From Terrimonas sp. (GTDB lineage: Bacteria; Bacteroidota; Bacteroidia; Chitinophagales; Chitinophagaceae), in NCBI GenBank assembly GCA_016125075.1, contig WGMO01000027.1, forward strand, positions 1 to 56,794: DNA of 56,794 bases, given 5' to 3'. Positions within the stretch are counted from its first letter, which is position 1. Each line of letters opens with the position of its first letter. The notes beneath the pieces are model-generated. The model searched no databases. It was not told where the DNA came from and worked only from the letters and a program-made list of their open reading frames with translations. Shown one piece after another: positions 45,072 through 54,085 of the stretch. The translations under genes and the position numbers were made by a program.

Positions 45072-45346
45072 AAATGGTATTTTCCGAAAGTAACGGTTTG
45101 ATAATTTTGAAATATGAATCTTTGAGCATATTTTTAGACTTCAATTTCAGATGATAAGCCCCACAATTCCACCCTTCCTTTGAATGACTCCAATACTTAT
45201 AAAACTTTTATTAAGGTTTTATTAGTTAAAATGCTTTCCTGTGTACAACTAATTGATTGATTTTTTCCAAATTTTCCTTTGAATAGCTAACACCTATGCA
45301 ATGCCATTAATTAATTAAAATTAATTGGTAAACAGGATTTTACGCT

Positions 45347-45787
45347 ATGAAACAGAATATTTTGGTAATTGAAGAAAATGCGGCGGTCAGGTATTTACTT
45401 ACAACCGTACTGAATAAAAGATTTAAGGTGGCTGCTTATAGCAACTGTTTTGATGCCAGTTGTGAATTGAAGGACGCGTCAATAGAATTGATAATAATCA
45501 ATATTGATCCGAGTAACAATGAAAATATTGATTTCCTGAAACATGTTCACACAAGCAGTCTCTATACAGATATACCGGTAATCGCTTTACTGAAAAAGGA
45601 AAATGACGAGTTGAAAGCGGTTTGTGCTAACCTGGAAGTTGATGAGTTTTTTGTAAAACCCTTTGATCCCATGGTTTTGTTAAATAGTGTCAGTAATCTG
45701 GTTTCAGAAACTGGTAATATTTATCGCAATATTGAAAAATTTGGACAAAAAGAGACGGAGCACCTTCGCCTTAAGTTGTCAAATTAA
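45347..45787 (+). CDS. Stand-alone receiver-like protein lacking the phosphoacceptor Asp
   Basis: A 146-residue single-domain response-regulator fold. The N-terminal acidic pair (VIEEN) and the conserved Lys (FFVKPFD) are kept. The strand that should end in the phosphorylated Asp reads IELIIINIDP, placing Asn there. It is therefore likely to be a pseudo-receiver that acts without phosphotransfer, although the next Asp could be tested. It sits 59 bp upstream of the sugar transferase, whose N-terminus is also receiver-like. Confidence 0.82.
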   Translation: MKQNILVIEENAAVRYLLTTVLNKRFKVAAYSNCFDASCELKDASIELIIINIDPSNNENIDFLKHVHTSSLYTDIPVIALLKKENDELKAVCANLEVDEFFVKPFDPMVLLNSVSNLVSETGNIYRNIEKFGQKETEHLRLKLSN

Positions 45788-45846
45788 TGTAACCCCAATT
45801 ACCCTTATGAAAAGCTACAAACCTTTTTTATTGAAATGTAGCAAAC

Positions 45847-47001
45847 ATGAATTTAACCAACCCTATTACAGCTAACAATTTGCACAAGAGCTATCAGAAA
45901 ATCAGTTTTTCTGATCCTAAGCATTTTGACAATTCTGAGACTACACTATTCTGGCTATGCAGGAAAGAAGACACATCTTCTCTTTCCTTCAATACGAAAA
46001 CGATTAATTGGGTCACTGAAAATTTTATTTCTGCCAGAACCCGTTTGATCAGGATGAGTGAGAATAATCAAAAGTTGCCGGATGTGATTATTATAGAACT
46101 TCCTTTTCAGCAAAGGGAGATGAAGAATTTTATTAAGTGGCTTCACCGGTCTGCAGAATTTCAAAAAATACCGGTCATTTACAGTAAAAAATTTCTTACA
46201 AAAAGCCAGTTCAGTGAATTGAGGGTGTCAAAACTTGTTGATGACATTCTTGACTTTCCTGTACACAATGTGATTCTTAATGACAAAATCAGGTTTCTCA
46301 AAAATGTCAAATTACGGGATACGGTTTCCAATAGAAATCTCAGGAATTCAAAATTTTTGGTCGAATCCATCAAGTGTGATTCCAAATGTTTAATCAAGCG
46401 TATACTTGACATTTTTATTGCAACGGTTTTGATATTGTTTTTATTACCTGTTTTCTTAATAATTGCCTTTGCCATTCGATTTGAATCAAAAGGCCCGGTC
46501 ATTTATTCATCCTATCGTACCGGTAAAGGGTTTAAGATTTTTAAATTCTTTAAATTCAGAACCATGGTAGTTGATGCGGATCAAAAGGTGGAGGAACTTG
46601 AAAAATTAAATCTCTATAGTTTTTCAAACAGTTCTGCCAAATTTTTTAAAATTAAGGATGATCCAAGGGTGACAAAAGTGGGGAGTTTCCTGAGAAACAC
46701 AAGTTTGGATGAGTTACCCCAGTTATTTAATGTGTTGATCGGTGATATGTCAATTGTTGGCAACAGGCCTTTACCCCTCTATGAGGCAAATACTTTAACC
46801 ACTGACGAATGGGCGGAACGTTTTATGGCTCCGGCTGGTATCACTGGTTTGTGGCAAATTAAGAAAAGGGGTAAACTGAACATGACGGTGGAAGAAAGGA
46901 TCAATCTTGATATTTCCTATGCCAGGGATAACAGTTTCAGGAAAGATTTCTGGATCATGTTGAACACGCCTTCCGCCCTAGTGCAGAAGACGAATGTGTA
47001 A
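45847..47001 (+). CDS. Initiating sugar-phosphate transferase with N-terminal receiver-like domain
   Basis: A 384-residue protein. Residues ~35-160 look like a degenerate receiver (PDVIIIELPFQ, with Glu at the phosphoacceptor position; FQKIPVIYS; no Lys at VDDILDFPV). Residues ~185-384 are a bacterial sugar transferase (WcaJ/PglC group): one membrane helix (ILDIFIATVLILFLLPVFLI), KFRTMVVDAD, LDELPQLFNVLIGDMSIVGNRPL and GITGLWQ. It should move a hexose phosphate to undecaprenyl phosphate and start the repeat unit of the polymer made by this locus. Confidence 0.9.
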   Translation: MNLTNPITANNLHKSYQKISFSDPKHFDNSETTLFWLCRKEDTSSLSFNTKTINWVTENFISARTRLIRMSENNQKLPDVIIIELPFQQREMKNFIKWLHRSAEFQKIPVIYSKKFLTKSQFSELRVSKLVDDILDFPVHNVILNDKIRFLKNVKLRDTVSNRNLRNSKFLVESIKCDSKCLIKRILDIFIATVLILFLLPVFLIIAFAIRFESKGPVIYSSYRTGKGFKIFKFFKFRTMVVDADQKVEELEKLNLYSFSNSSAKFFKIKDDPRVTKVGSFLRNTSLDELPQLFNVLIGDMSIVGNRPLPLYEANTLTTDEWAERFMAPAGITGLWQIKKRGKLNMTVEERINLDISYARDNSFRKDFWIMLNTPSALVQKTNV

Positions 47002-47045
47002 TTTGGACTATTTTTTATATTTTTCGTACCTATTAAAATCGAAGC

Positions 47046-47951
47046 ATGATTAACGAACCCTATCCGTTGGTTTCCATTGTTACTCTTACATGGAACACTA
47101 CCGCTGTGACATGTGATTTTCTTCACTCAATCAATGAGCACTGTCAATACCCCAATCTGGAGATAATCATTGTTGACAATGGCTCTAAAGATGATCCCAC
47201 ACCTGTTTTTAAAGCTATTCGACCCGATGTAAACCTGATCCGAAATGGAAAAAATCTTGGTTTTACAGGAGGAAATAATGTTGGCATAAAGGCTGCCAAA
47301 GGCGATTACCTTTTTATCGTAAATAATGATACTGAGTTTACTCCAGGGCTTATTGAAGGTTTATTGGATATTTTCAAAAAATACCCGGATGCTGGAATTG
47401 TAAGCCCTAAGTTTCATTATTTCTTTCATAAGGGAACCATTGAATATGCCGGCTATCAAACTGTGAACATCTTCACCGGACGAAATGCCATGGTCGGTTG
47501 TAAGGAGAAGGATGAGGGGCAATACAACGATATTAAAATAACAAACTACGCACATGGTGGAGGTATGATGGTCCCTCGAAAAGTTATCGAGGAAGTGGGG
47601 GCACTGCCCGACGATTTTTTTATTTATTATGAGGAATTTGACTGGTGTGAACAAATTAAAAGAAGAGGGTATAAGGTTTATTATCAACCCAATTCACTCA
47701 TCTATCATAAGGAATCAATGACCACCGGGAAGGCCAGTCCTTTCAAGACTTTTTATCATACAAAAAATAGGATATTGTTCATGAGAAGGAACATGACTGT
47801 TCCTAATTTCCTGGTTTTCTTACTTTATTTTTCATTTTTTACAATACCAAAGAATACAGCTACCTTTTTGGTTAAACGCCAGAAAGAACATTTAAGATCT
47901 TTTTGGAAAGGAATCATGTGGCATTTTAATCGTAAAATAACCTTCAACTAA
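47046..47951 (+). CDS. GT2 glycosyltransferase, rhamnosyltransferase-like
   Basis: A 301-residue GT-A enzyme: VSIVTLTWNTTAVTCDFL, IIIVDNGSKDDPT, the DxD-region NNDTEFTP and the later YYEEFDWCEQIKRRGYKVYY pattern of rhamnosyltransferase-like GT2s. No strong transmembrane anchor except a hydrophobic stretch near residue 255-275. It is 6 bp from asnB. Confidence 0.9.
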   Translation: MINEPYPLVSIVTLTWNTTAVTCDFLHSINEHCQYPNLEIIIVDNGSKDDPTPVFKAIRPDVNLIRNGKNLGFTGGNNVGIKAAKGDYLFIVNNDTEFTPGLIEGLLDIFKKYPDAGIVSPKFHYFFHKGTIEYAGYQTVNIFTGRNAMVGCKEKDEGQYNDIKITNYAHGGGMMVPRKVIEEVGALPDDFFIYYEEFDWCEQIKRRGYKVYYQPNSLIYHKESMTTGKASPFKTFYHTKNRILFMRRNMTVPNFLVFLLYFSFFTIPKNTATFLVKRQKEHLRSFWKGIMWHFNRKITFN

Positions 47952-47956
47952 GTGAT

Positions 47957-49858
47957 ATGTGTGGAATAGCAGGATTTATTGATTACGCCAAAAGTACATC
48001 TCCGGAAATATTAAAGGAGATGACGGATGCCATGTTACATCGGGGTCCTGATGATGCGGGTTATGAAATTTACGACGCCGGGAAAGCTCAGATTGGTTTT
48101 GGGCAACGCCGGCTGTCTATTTTGGATCTATCCCCATTGGGTCATCAGCCGATGCATTTCGGGGATTTGATTGTGAATTTTAACGGAGAAATTTACAATT
48201 TTAAAGAAATTAGGAAAGAACTGGAAGATAAAGGGTACTCGTTTAGCTCCTGGTCTGATACGGAGGTTATATTGAAAGGTTATCATTGCTGGGGTTTGGA
48301 TGTGATCAACAAGTTTATCGGGATGTTCGCATTTGCCCTCTATGATAAACAAATTGAGAAAGTGTTTTTTGTACGTGACAGGGCGGGGGTAAAGCCATTC
48401 TATTATTTTTGGAAAGATGATATTTTCCTTTTTGGATCCGAATTGAAGGCTTTATATAAACATGAAAGGTTTGAAAAGGATATTGACATTAATAGTCTTG
48501 CTTTGTTTCTTCAGTACAGCTATATTCCCGGCAAACATTGTATTTTCAAAAATACCAATAAGCTACTGCCCGGTCATATCCTGGCATTTGATCTTAAGAA
48601 TAAGGACATCGCAATAGAGAAATACTGGGATGTTTTCGATTACTATAACAAGCCTAAACTTCAGTTGACTGACGAAGAGGCCATTCAGCAAACAGATAAA
48701 CTGCTCAGGAATGCCTACGAATACAGGATGGTTGCTGACGTGCCTGTTGGCATATTCTTAAGCGGAGGATATGACAGTGCCAGTGTTGCGGCACTTCTGC
48801 AAACAGGACGTACAGAAAAATTGAAGACATTCACGATCGGCTTCCATGAAAACGAATTCAATGAGGCTCCGGAAGCCAAGAAAATTGCCGAATTTTTAGG
48901 GACAGATCATACAGAATGGTATTTGACTGCGAAAGAAGCAGGTGATGTATTACCACTGCTTCCGGAAATATATGATGAGCCCTTTGCTGATAATTCAACA
49001 GTTCCGACAGTCCTTGTGAGCAAGCTTGCAAAGCAGCAAGTGAAAGTTGCGCTTAGCGCAGATGGTGGAGATGAGATTTTCGGTGGTTATAATAAATTTA
49101 ACCAGGCCGAAAAATTCACAACCGGAATGCCGGTATTTCTCCAGTCCTTTTTAAGTGGTGCTATGTCGATTATCAATCCCTCTCATATCCCGTTTTTCAG
49201 GACAAAGTATAATTTCACAACCCGGTATGAGAAAATGAAGCTGATCTGGGAAAAGCATGATCCCATACAGGCGGTTAAGTATATCAGCCAGTATATCACT
49301 GAAACTGATGTTGAGTCCTTTCTGGGGCAGTCATTTGAACGCTATCATACTTTTTTTGAGGATGGTAATAAACTGGAAAAAAACGATGGTATTGCCAATC
49401 GTTTATTAGCCGTTGATTATAAGACTTTCTTGGTGGATAATAATCTCGTAAAAGTTGATAGGGCAACCATGTCTGTCAGCTTGGAAGGAAGGGAACCCAT
49501 GCTTGACCAGCGCGTGATCGAGTTTGTGGCCCAGCTTCCCTCTGATCTTAAAATCAGGGGAAATGTGAATAAGTGGCTGTTGAAACAGGTAGTTCACAAT
49601 TATATACCCAGGGAAATGATGGAAAGGCCCAAACGACCTTTTATTGCTCCTTTAATGGTCTGGTTTAGGGATGAACTGAAAGAGCAATTAAGTTATTATT
49701 TAAGTGAACGTTGCCTGGCTAAAACCGGGGTTTTTGATCATGAACCGATTGTAAAACTCAGAGACCAGTATTTGAGCGGCAAGAAAATTAATTATCAAAA
49801 GTTGTGGCAGGTGTTGATTTTCCAGTTGTGGTATGACAAATGGATTGAAAAATTATAA
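47957..49858 (+). CDS. asnB: Asparagine synthase (glutamine-hydrolysing), AsnB family
   Basis: A 633-residue enzyme. The N-terminal glutaminase domain begins MCGIAGF with nucleophile Cys2. The synthetase domain has the PP-loop SGGYDSASVAAL (about residue 270). In polysaccharide loci, such proteins often amidate a sugar acid or amino sugar rather than make asparagine. Its place between GT2 and epimerase genes favours that, but specificity is unknown. Confidence 0.92.
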   Translation: MCGIAGFIDYAKSTSPEILKEMTDAMLHRGPDDAGYEIYDAGKAQIGFGQRRLSILDLSPLGHQPMHFGDLIVNFNGEIYNFKEIRKELEDKGYSFSSWSDTEVILKGYHCWGLDVINKFIGMFAFALYDKQIEKVFFVRDRAGVKPFYYFWKDDIFLFGSELKALYKHERFEKDIDINSLALFLQYSYIPGKHCIFKNTNKLLPGHILAFDLKNKDIAIEKYWDVFDYYNKPKLQLTDEEAIQQTDKLLRNAYEYRMVADVPVGIFLSGGYDSASVAALLQTGRTEKLKTFTIGFHENEFNEAPEAKKIAEFLGTDHTEWYLTAKEAGDVLPLLPEIYDEPFADNSTVPTVLVSKLAKQQVKVALSADGGDEIFGGYNKFNQAEKFTTGMPVFLQSFLSGAMSIINPSHIPFFRTKYNFTTRYEKMKLIWEKHDPIQAVKYISQYITETDVESFLGQSFERYHTFFEDGNKLEKNDGIANRLLAVDYKTFLVDNNLVKVDRATMSVSLEGREPMLDQRVIEFVAQLPSDLKIRGNVNKWLLKQVVHNYIPREMMERPKRPFIAPLMVWFRDELKEQLSYYLSERCLAKTGVFDHEPIVKLRDQYLSGKKINYQKLWQVLIFQLWYDKWIEKL

Positions 49859-49879
49859 CAATTATCAAAATCAGATAAA

Positions 49880-50890
49880 ATGAAAGCAAATGTACTTGTA
49901 ACAGGTGGTGCCGGATTTATTGGATCGCACGTAGTTCATCATTGTAAGGAAATGGGATTTAATGTCGTAGTACTGGATGACCTGAGTGGTGGATTTGAAG
50001 ATCATATACCGGCAGGCGCGATTTTTGTAAAAGGGAGCGTAACGGATCATCTCCTGCTTTCAGAACTGTTCAGCGAATATCGATTTGAGTATGTTTACCA
50101 TCTGGCTGCTTATGCAGCAGAGGGTTTATCACATTTTATTCGCCGGTTTAACTATAACAATAACCTTGTAGGCAGCATCAACCTAATTAATGAATCTGTG
50201 AAACATAAAGTTAAATGCTTTGTGTTTACCTCTTCTATCGCAGTATATGGAAAGGGTCAGTTGCCAATGACGGAAGCGATGACGCCTGTTCCAGAAGACC
50301 CTTATGGGGTTTCAAAATATGCCGTGGAATTGGATTTGAGATCTGCACATGAGATGTTTGGATTAAATTATGTGGTATTTCGTCCTCATAATGTTTATGG
50401 GGAGAATCAGAACATTGGTGATAAGTACCGAAATGTGATCGGAATTTTTATGAACCAGATCATGCAGGGTAAACAATTAACTGTTTTTGGAGACGGAACA
50501 CAAACAAGGGCCTTTAGTTATATAGATGATGTCGCCATTCCTATTGCAAAATGTGTAAATATTCCCGCCTCATTTAATCAGGTATTTAATATTGGCGCAG
50601 ATGTGCCGTATACTGTGAATGAACTGGCAACGGTTGTATGCAATGAGTTTGGTGTTCGCCCGGATATCAAACATCTAAAAGCAAGGAATGAGGTTTTGCA
50701 TGCATACGCGGATCATACAAAAGCACATAACGTTTTCGGGGACCCCTCAGGTGTTGATCTGGCGGAAGGAATTAAGCGTATGGCCACATGGGCCAAAAAG
50801 GTGGGGGCCAGAAAAAGCCAGGAGTTTGATAATATTGAGATTACTGAAAAGCTGCCAGATGGGTGGGAAGTGAAAAAAGAAGTCGTTTAG
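49880..50890 (+). CDS. NAD-dependent sugar epimerase/dehydratase (SDR family)
   Basis: A 336-residue extended SDR protein: NAD-binding VTGGAGFIGSHVV, VVLDDLSGG, the catalytic Ser/Thr in TSSIAVYG, and the YxxxK of YGVSKYAVEL. It most resembles UDP-glucose 4-epimerase-type enzymes acting on nucleotide sugars. 21 bp from asnB and 19 bp before the next GT4. Confidence 0.9.
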   Translation: MKANVLVTGGAGFIGSHVVHHCKEMGFNVVVLDDLSGGFEDHIPAGAIFVKGSVTDHLLLSELFSEYRFEYVYHLAAYAAEGLSHFIRRFNYNNNLVGSINLINESVKHKVKCFVFTSSIAVYGKGQLPMTEAMTPVPEDPYGVSKYAVELDLRSAHEMFGLNYVVFRPHNVYGENQNIGDKYRNVIGIFMNQIMQGKQLTVFGDGTQTRAFSYIDDVAIPIAKCVNIPASFNQVFNIGADVPYTVNELATVVCNEFGVRPDIKHLKARNEVLHAYADHTKAHNVFGDPSGVDLAEGIKRMATWAKKVGARKSQEFDNIEITEKLPDGWEVKKEVV

Positions 50891-50909
50891 AAAAATTTGA
50901 TTATCTGGT

Positions 50910-52040
50910 ATGTTTATGAAAAGAAAAATAAAAATACTGGAATGTATCCGCCAGGGCCAGATTGGTGGGGGGGAGTCGCATTTGTTAAGCCTCGTGGAAA
51001 ACCTGGAACGGGATAAGTTCGATCCTGTGGTACTTTCATTTACGGAAGGCCCAATGATTGAACGTTTGCACGAAATGAATGTGCCAACACATGTCATTCA
51101 TACGTTGCGCCCTTTTGATTTCCGGAAATGGAAAATGATAAAAGGGTTGATCAGGGATATACAACCGGATATTATACATGCCCATGGAACCCGCGCCAAT
51201 TCAAATATAATATGGGCAGCAAAATCGCTGCAAATTCCTGTCATTTATACGATTCACGGTTGGTCCTTTCACCAGGATCAAAAGCCTTTTGTGCGAAAAA
51301 TCAGGATAATGGGAGAACGATACCTAACCCAAAGATCTGATATTAATATTGCTGTTTCTGAGTCAAACAGAGCGTCTGGTCAGCACTTTATAGAATCTCT
51401 GAAAGCCGTTGTTATTAATAATGGCATCGACCAGCATAAATTTGACCCTCAGCGGGTGTACAGAGATATTAGGACTGAACTCAATATCCCACTGGATAAG
51501 ATTTTGATTTTGTTTATAGCTCGTTTTACTGCTCACAAACAGCCTTTAACACTAATTCAGGCTTTTAGTGAAGCGATAAAAGTGAATCCGGGATTGTATC
51601 TCTTAATGGTTGGGGATGGGGATCAACGACCTGAAGCCGAAACATTAATTAAACAGTTGAACTTATTTGATCATGTTACAATAAAAGGTTTTAGACAGGA
51701 TGTTCCGGATGTACTGGCAGCTGCCGACATTTTTGTTTTACCCTCTTTGTGGGAAGGTCTTCCCATTGGTTTATTAGAAGCAATGTCTATGGGGAAAGCA
51801 GTCATAGCCACGAATGTTGATGGAACAAAAGAAGTTGTCAAAAACGAGGAAAATGGCTTATTAATTGATACAGAAGGACTTATATCGAAATTAGCAAATG
51901 CCATCCTTGACCTAAGCCAGAATGGGATCAAAAGAAAAGAATTTGGCAAAAAGGCAATGGAAACAGTGCAAAACCGTTTTAATGCAGTTAAAATGACCCG
52001 TCAGATTGAAGAAATTTATACAGCTGTATCTGGGGATTAA
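50910..52040 (+). CDS. Glycosyltransferase family 4
   Basis: A 376-residue GT-B enzyme: KILECIRQGQIGGGESHLLSL with the glycine-rich donor loop, IIHAHGTRANSNI, and the C-terminal LFIARFTAHKQPLTLIQAF and PSLWEGLPIGLLEAMSMGKAVIA with the E-x7-E signature. An alternative ATG is at 50916. It is within the polysaccharide operon. Confidence 0.92.
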   Translation: MFMKRKIKILECIRQGQIGGGESHLLSLVENLERDKFDPVVLSFTEGPMIERLHEMNVPTHVIHTLRPFDFRKWKMIKGLIRDIQPDIIHAHGTRANSNIIWAAKSLQIPVIYTIHGWSFHQDQKPFVRKIRIMGERYLTQRSDINIAVSESNRASGQHFIESLKAVVINNGIDQHKFDPQRVYRDIRTELNIPLDKILILFIARFTAHKQPLTLIQAFSEAIKVNPGLYLLMVGDGDQRPEAETLIKQLNLFDHVTIKGFRQDVPDVLAAADIFVLPSLWEGLPIGLLEAMSMGKAVIATNVDGTKEVVKNEENGLLIDTEGLISKLANAILDLSQNGIKRKEFGKKAMETVQNRFNAVKMTRQIEEIYTAVSGD

Positions 52041-52064
52041 TTTTAAATTTTTAAAAATTTTGTT

Positions 52065-52814
52065 GTGGAATTTGTAAGAATTGCGGATATAAAAAGATTG
52101 AGATTTATTATTGATACCTTGAAGGCTTATCTGCCCGAGGGTGCAGAAGTACTGGATGTCGGTTGTGGTAACGGCGTTATTTCTAGGAGTCTTGGGGAAG
52201 CAGGTTTTAATGTAAGGGGAGTGGATATCAGTGAAAAGGCTATTGAAAAAGCAAAATTGTTGAACAGGTTTCCCCATGTAAGATTTGAAGTAGTCAGCGC
52301 GGAACAATTGGTTGCAGATGGAAGAAAATACCATGCAGTGATTTGCAGTGAAGTATTGGAACATTTGAATGAACCTTCTAAACTGCTCCATGTATTATAC
52401 CAGATTCTTGATGAAAATGGCACATTGATTGTCACAGTGCCCAACGGAAAAGGTCCCAGGGAACTATTTGTAACAAGACCGGTTATTAAAATGCAAAAGA
52501 AAAATAATTGGGTATGGCGATCTGTAAAGTCTGTCAAAAAGTTATTTGGTTATCAGGGAACGACTGCCCAGAGTGATGCGGACAATCTTACGCATATCCA
52601 GTTTTTCACAAAGCAATCCCTTTTGCAATTGGCGGATAAGAATAATTTCAAAATTATGAAGTTTGGTAAGACCAATTTTATTGAAGATGTTTTTCCATTT
52701 TCTTTTCTTACAAAAAAGATTAAAATCCTGCAAAAGTGGGATTGTGCGATTGCCGAGGTTTTGCCTTATCAGTTTACGGGTGGGTTTGTAACCGTTTGGC
52801 AGAAAATAAAATGA
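52065..52814 (+). CDS. Class I SAM-dependent methyltransferase (UbiG/COQ3-like)
   Basis: A 249-residue protein with motif I EVLDVGCGNGVISRSL, motif II VRGVDISEKAI, VVSAEQL and CSEVLEHLNEP. It starts at GTG 52065. The stop overlaps the next gene's ATG (ATGA), so they are coupled. Probably methylates a sugar or lipid intermediate of the locus. Confidence 0.9.
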   Translation: MEFVRIADIKRLRFIIDTLKAYLPEGAEVLDVGCGNGVISRSLGEAGFNVRGVDISEKAIEKAKLLNRFPHVRFEVVSAEQLVADGRKYHAVICSEVLEHLNEPSKLLHVLYQILDENGTLIVTVPNGKGPRELFVTRPVIKMQKKNNWVWRSVKSVKKLFGYQGTTAQSDADNLTHIQFFTKQSLLQLADKNNFKIMKFGKTNFIEDVFPFSFLTKKIKILQKWDCAIAEVLPYQFTGGFVTVWQKIK

Positions 52815-54073
52815 TTATGGTAGGGGTTCTAAAATTATTTAGTTGGGTATATGATATTGCCGAAGTAATATTCGCGGAATATATGATCATGCCTTTTTTA
52901 ATGGTTGTTTTATATTTTATAATTCGAATATTTAAGCTTAAATCACCATTTCAAAAAAGAAATATTGTTAGTAAAAAAGACACTGAGTTTGGAATAATAG
53001 TAACAGCCTATCGGGATACAAAATTCATTTTACCCTTGATTGATTCTGTGCTACGACAAAAATACCAGAATTTTTATCTTTATGTGGTTGCTGATGATTG
53101 TTCAGAACCGATTAATGGTATTGATGACCAACGTATTCATGTTCTTACACCTCCTCAGGAACTTGGATCAAAGGTTAAATCTATTGATTTTGCCATCGCT
53201 TCTTTTGTCCAGGCGCATGATGCCATTGTGATCCTTGATGACAATTGTCTTTTGCATCCTCAATTTTTGTGGGTAATTAATCAATATTTTCAAAAAGGGT
53301 ATAAGGTAGTTCAATCTGCTTTCAAGCCCAAAAACAGCGAATCCTCAATTGCGCGGATGGATGCAATTGGTGACATTTATAACTTCTTTATGCAAAAAGA
53401 CATGAGGATGCGCCTTGGACTATCTTCGACAATTTGGGGGTCTGGAGTTGCTGTTGACCTTCCTCTTTATAAAGGCGTTATCTATACAGATTTTTTAGGG
53501 GGATTTGATAAAAAATTACAGGCCTATCTTGTTATGCATACAGATAAAATTGCCTATGCCTGTAATGCTATTTTGTATGATGAAAAAGTAAATAATCCGC
53601 ATTCCTTGGTTAATCAAAGAACACGATGGATAAGTTCCTATTTCAAATATTTTAAAGAATCTTTTTTGGTTTTTATTAATGGTGTAAGAAAGTTCAATTT
53701 TAATCTTACTTTTTTTGGATTTTATTTACTACGACCGCCGCTTTTTTCTGTGCTTTTTATTTCTGTGCTATTTACATTAATCAATTATTTTATTCATCCT
53801 GTATTATTTTATATATGGCTGTCGCTTATCTTCTCATTTATTTTTGCATTCATAATCATCGTTCTTTTAAAGTCAAGGAATTTCAAATCCCTTAAAGTAA
53901 TTTTTAGATTACCGGTTTTTATCTTTTATCAGGTACTGGCCATGCTGTCCCAACGAAAAGTAAAACACTCTTTTTTAAAAACGGAGAATACGAATGCCAT
54001 TTATATTGAACACCTATTAGGAAAGATGGAAGGTGAAAATTCATTCACCCCGGATAAAATCGATAACTGCTAA
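52811..54073 (+). CDS. Membrane GT2 glycosyltransferase (processive type), first paralogue
   Basis: A 420-residue enzyme. An N-terminal helix (MIMPFLMVVLYFIIRIF) precedes a GT-A domain with VVADDCSEP, the DxD region VILDDNCLLHP and a QRTRW motif (Q/RxxRW type of BcsA/HAS-like enzymes). Four or so C-terminal helices follow. The DxD site reads DDN, so its third acidic residue is Asn. It is clearly homologous to the next gene. Start ATG 52811 is chosen from the ATGA overlap; frames upstream have no domain support. Confidence 0.85.
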   Translation: MIMVGVLKLFSWVYDIAEVIFAEYMIMPFLMVVLYFIIRIFKLKSPFQKRNIVSKKDTEFGIIVTAYRDTKFILPLIDSVLRQKYQNFYLYVVADDCSEPINGIDDQRIHVLTPPQELGSKVKSIDFAIASFVQAHDAIVILDDNCLLHPQFLWVINQYFQKGYKVVQSAFKPKNSESSIARMDAIGDIYNFFMQKDMRMRLGLSSTIWGSGVAVDLPLYKGVIYTDFLGGFDKKLQAYLVMHTDKIAYACNAILYDEKVNNPHSLVNQRTRWISSYFKYFKESFLVFINGVRKFNFNLTFFGFYLLRPPLFSVLFISVLFTLINYFIHPVLFYIWLSLIFSFIFAFIIIVLLKSRNFKSLKVIFRLPVFIFYQVLAMLSQRKVKHSFLKTENTNAIYIEHLLGKMEGENSFTPDKIDNC

Positions 54074-54085
54074 TAAATTCCAATC

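Noticed and set aside
52736-52810. Earlier start of the first GT2 paralogue within the methyltransferase gene
   Set aside because: The ATGA overlap at 52811 gives a normal coupled start, and the upstream residues have no family match.
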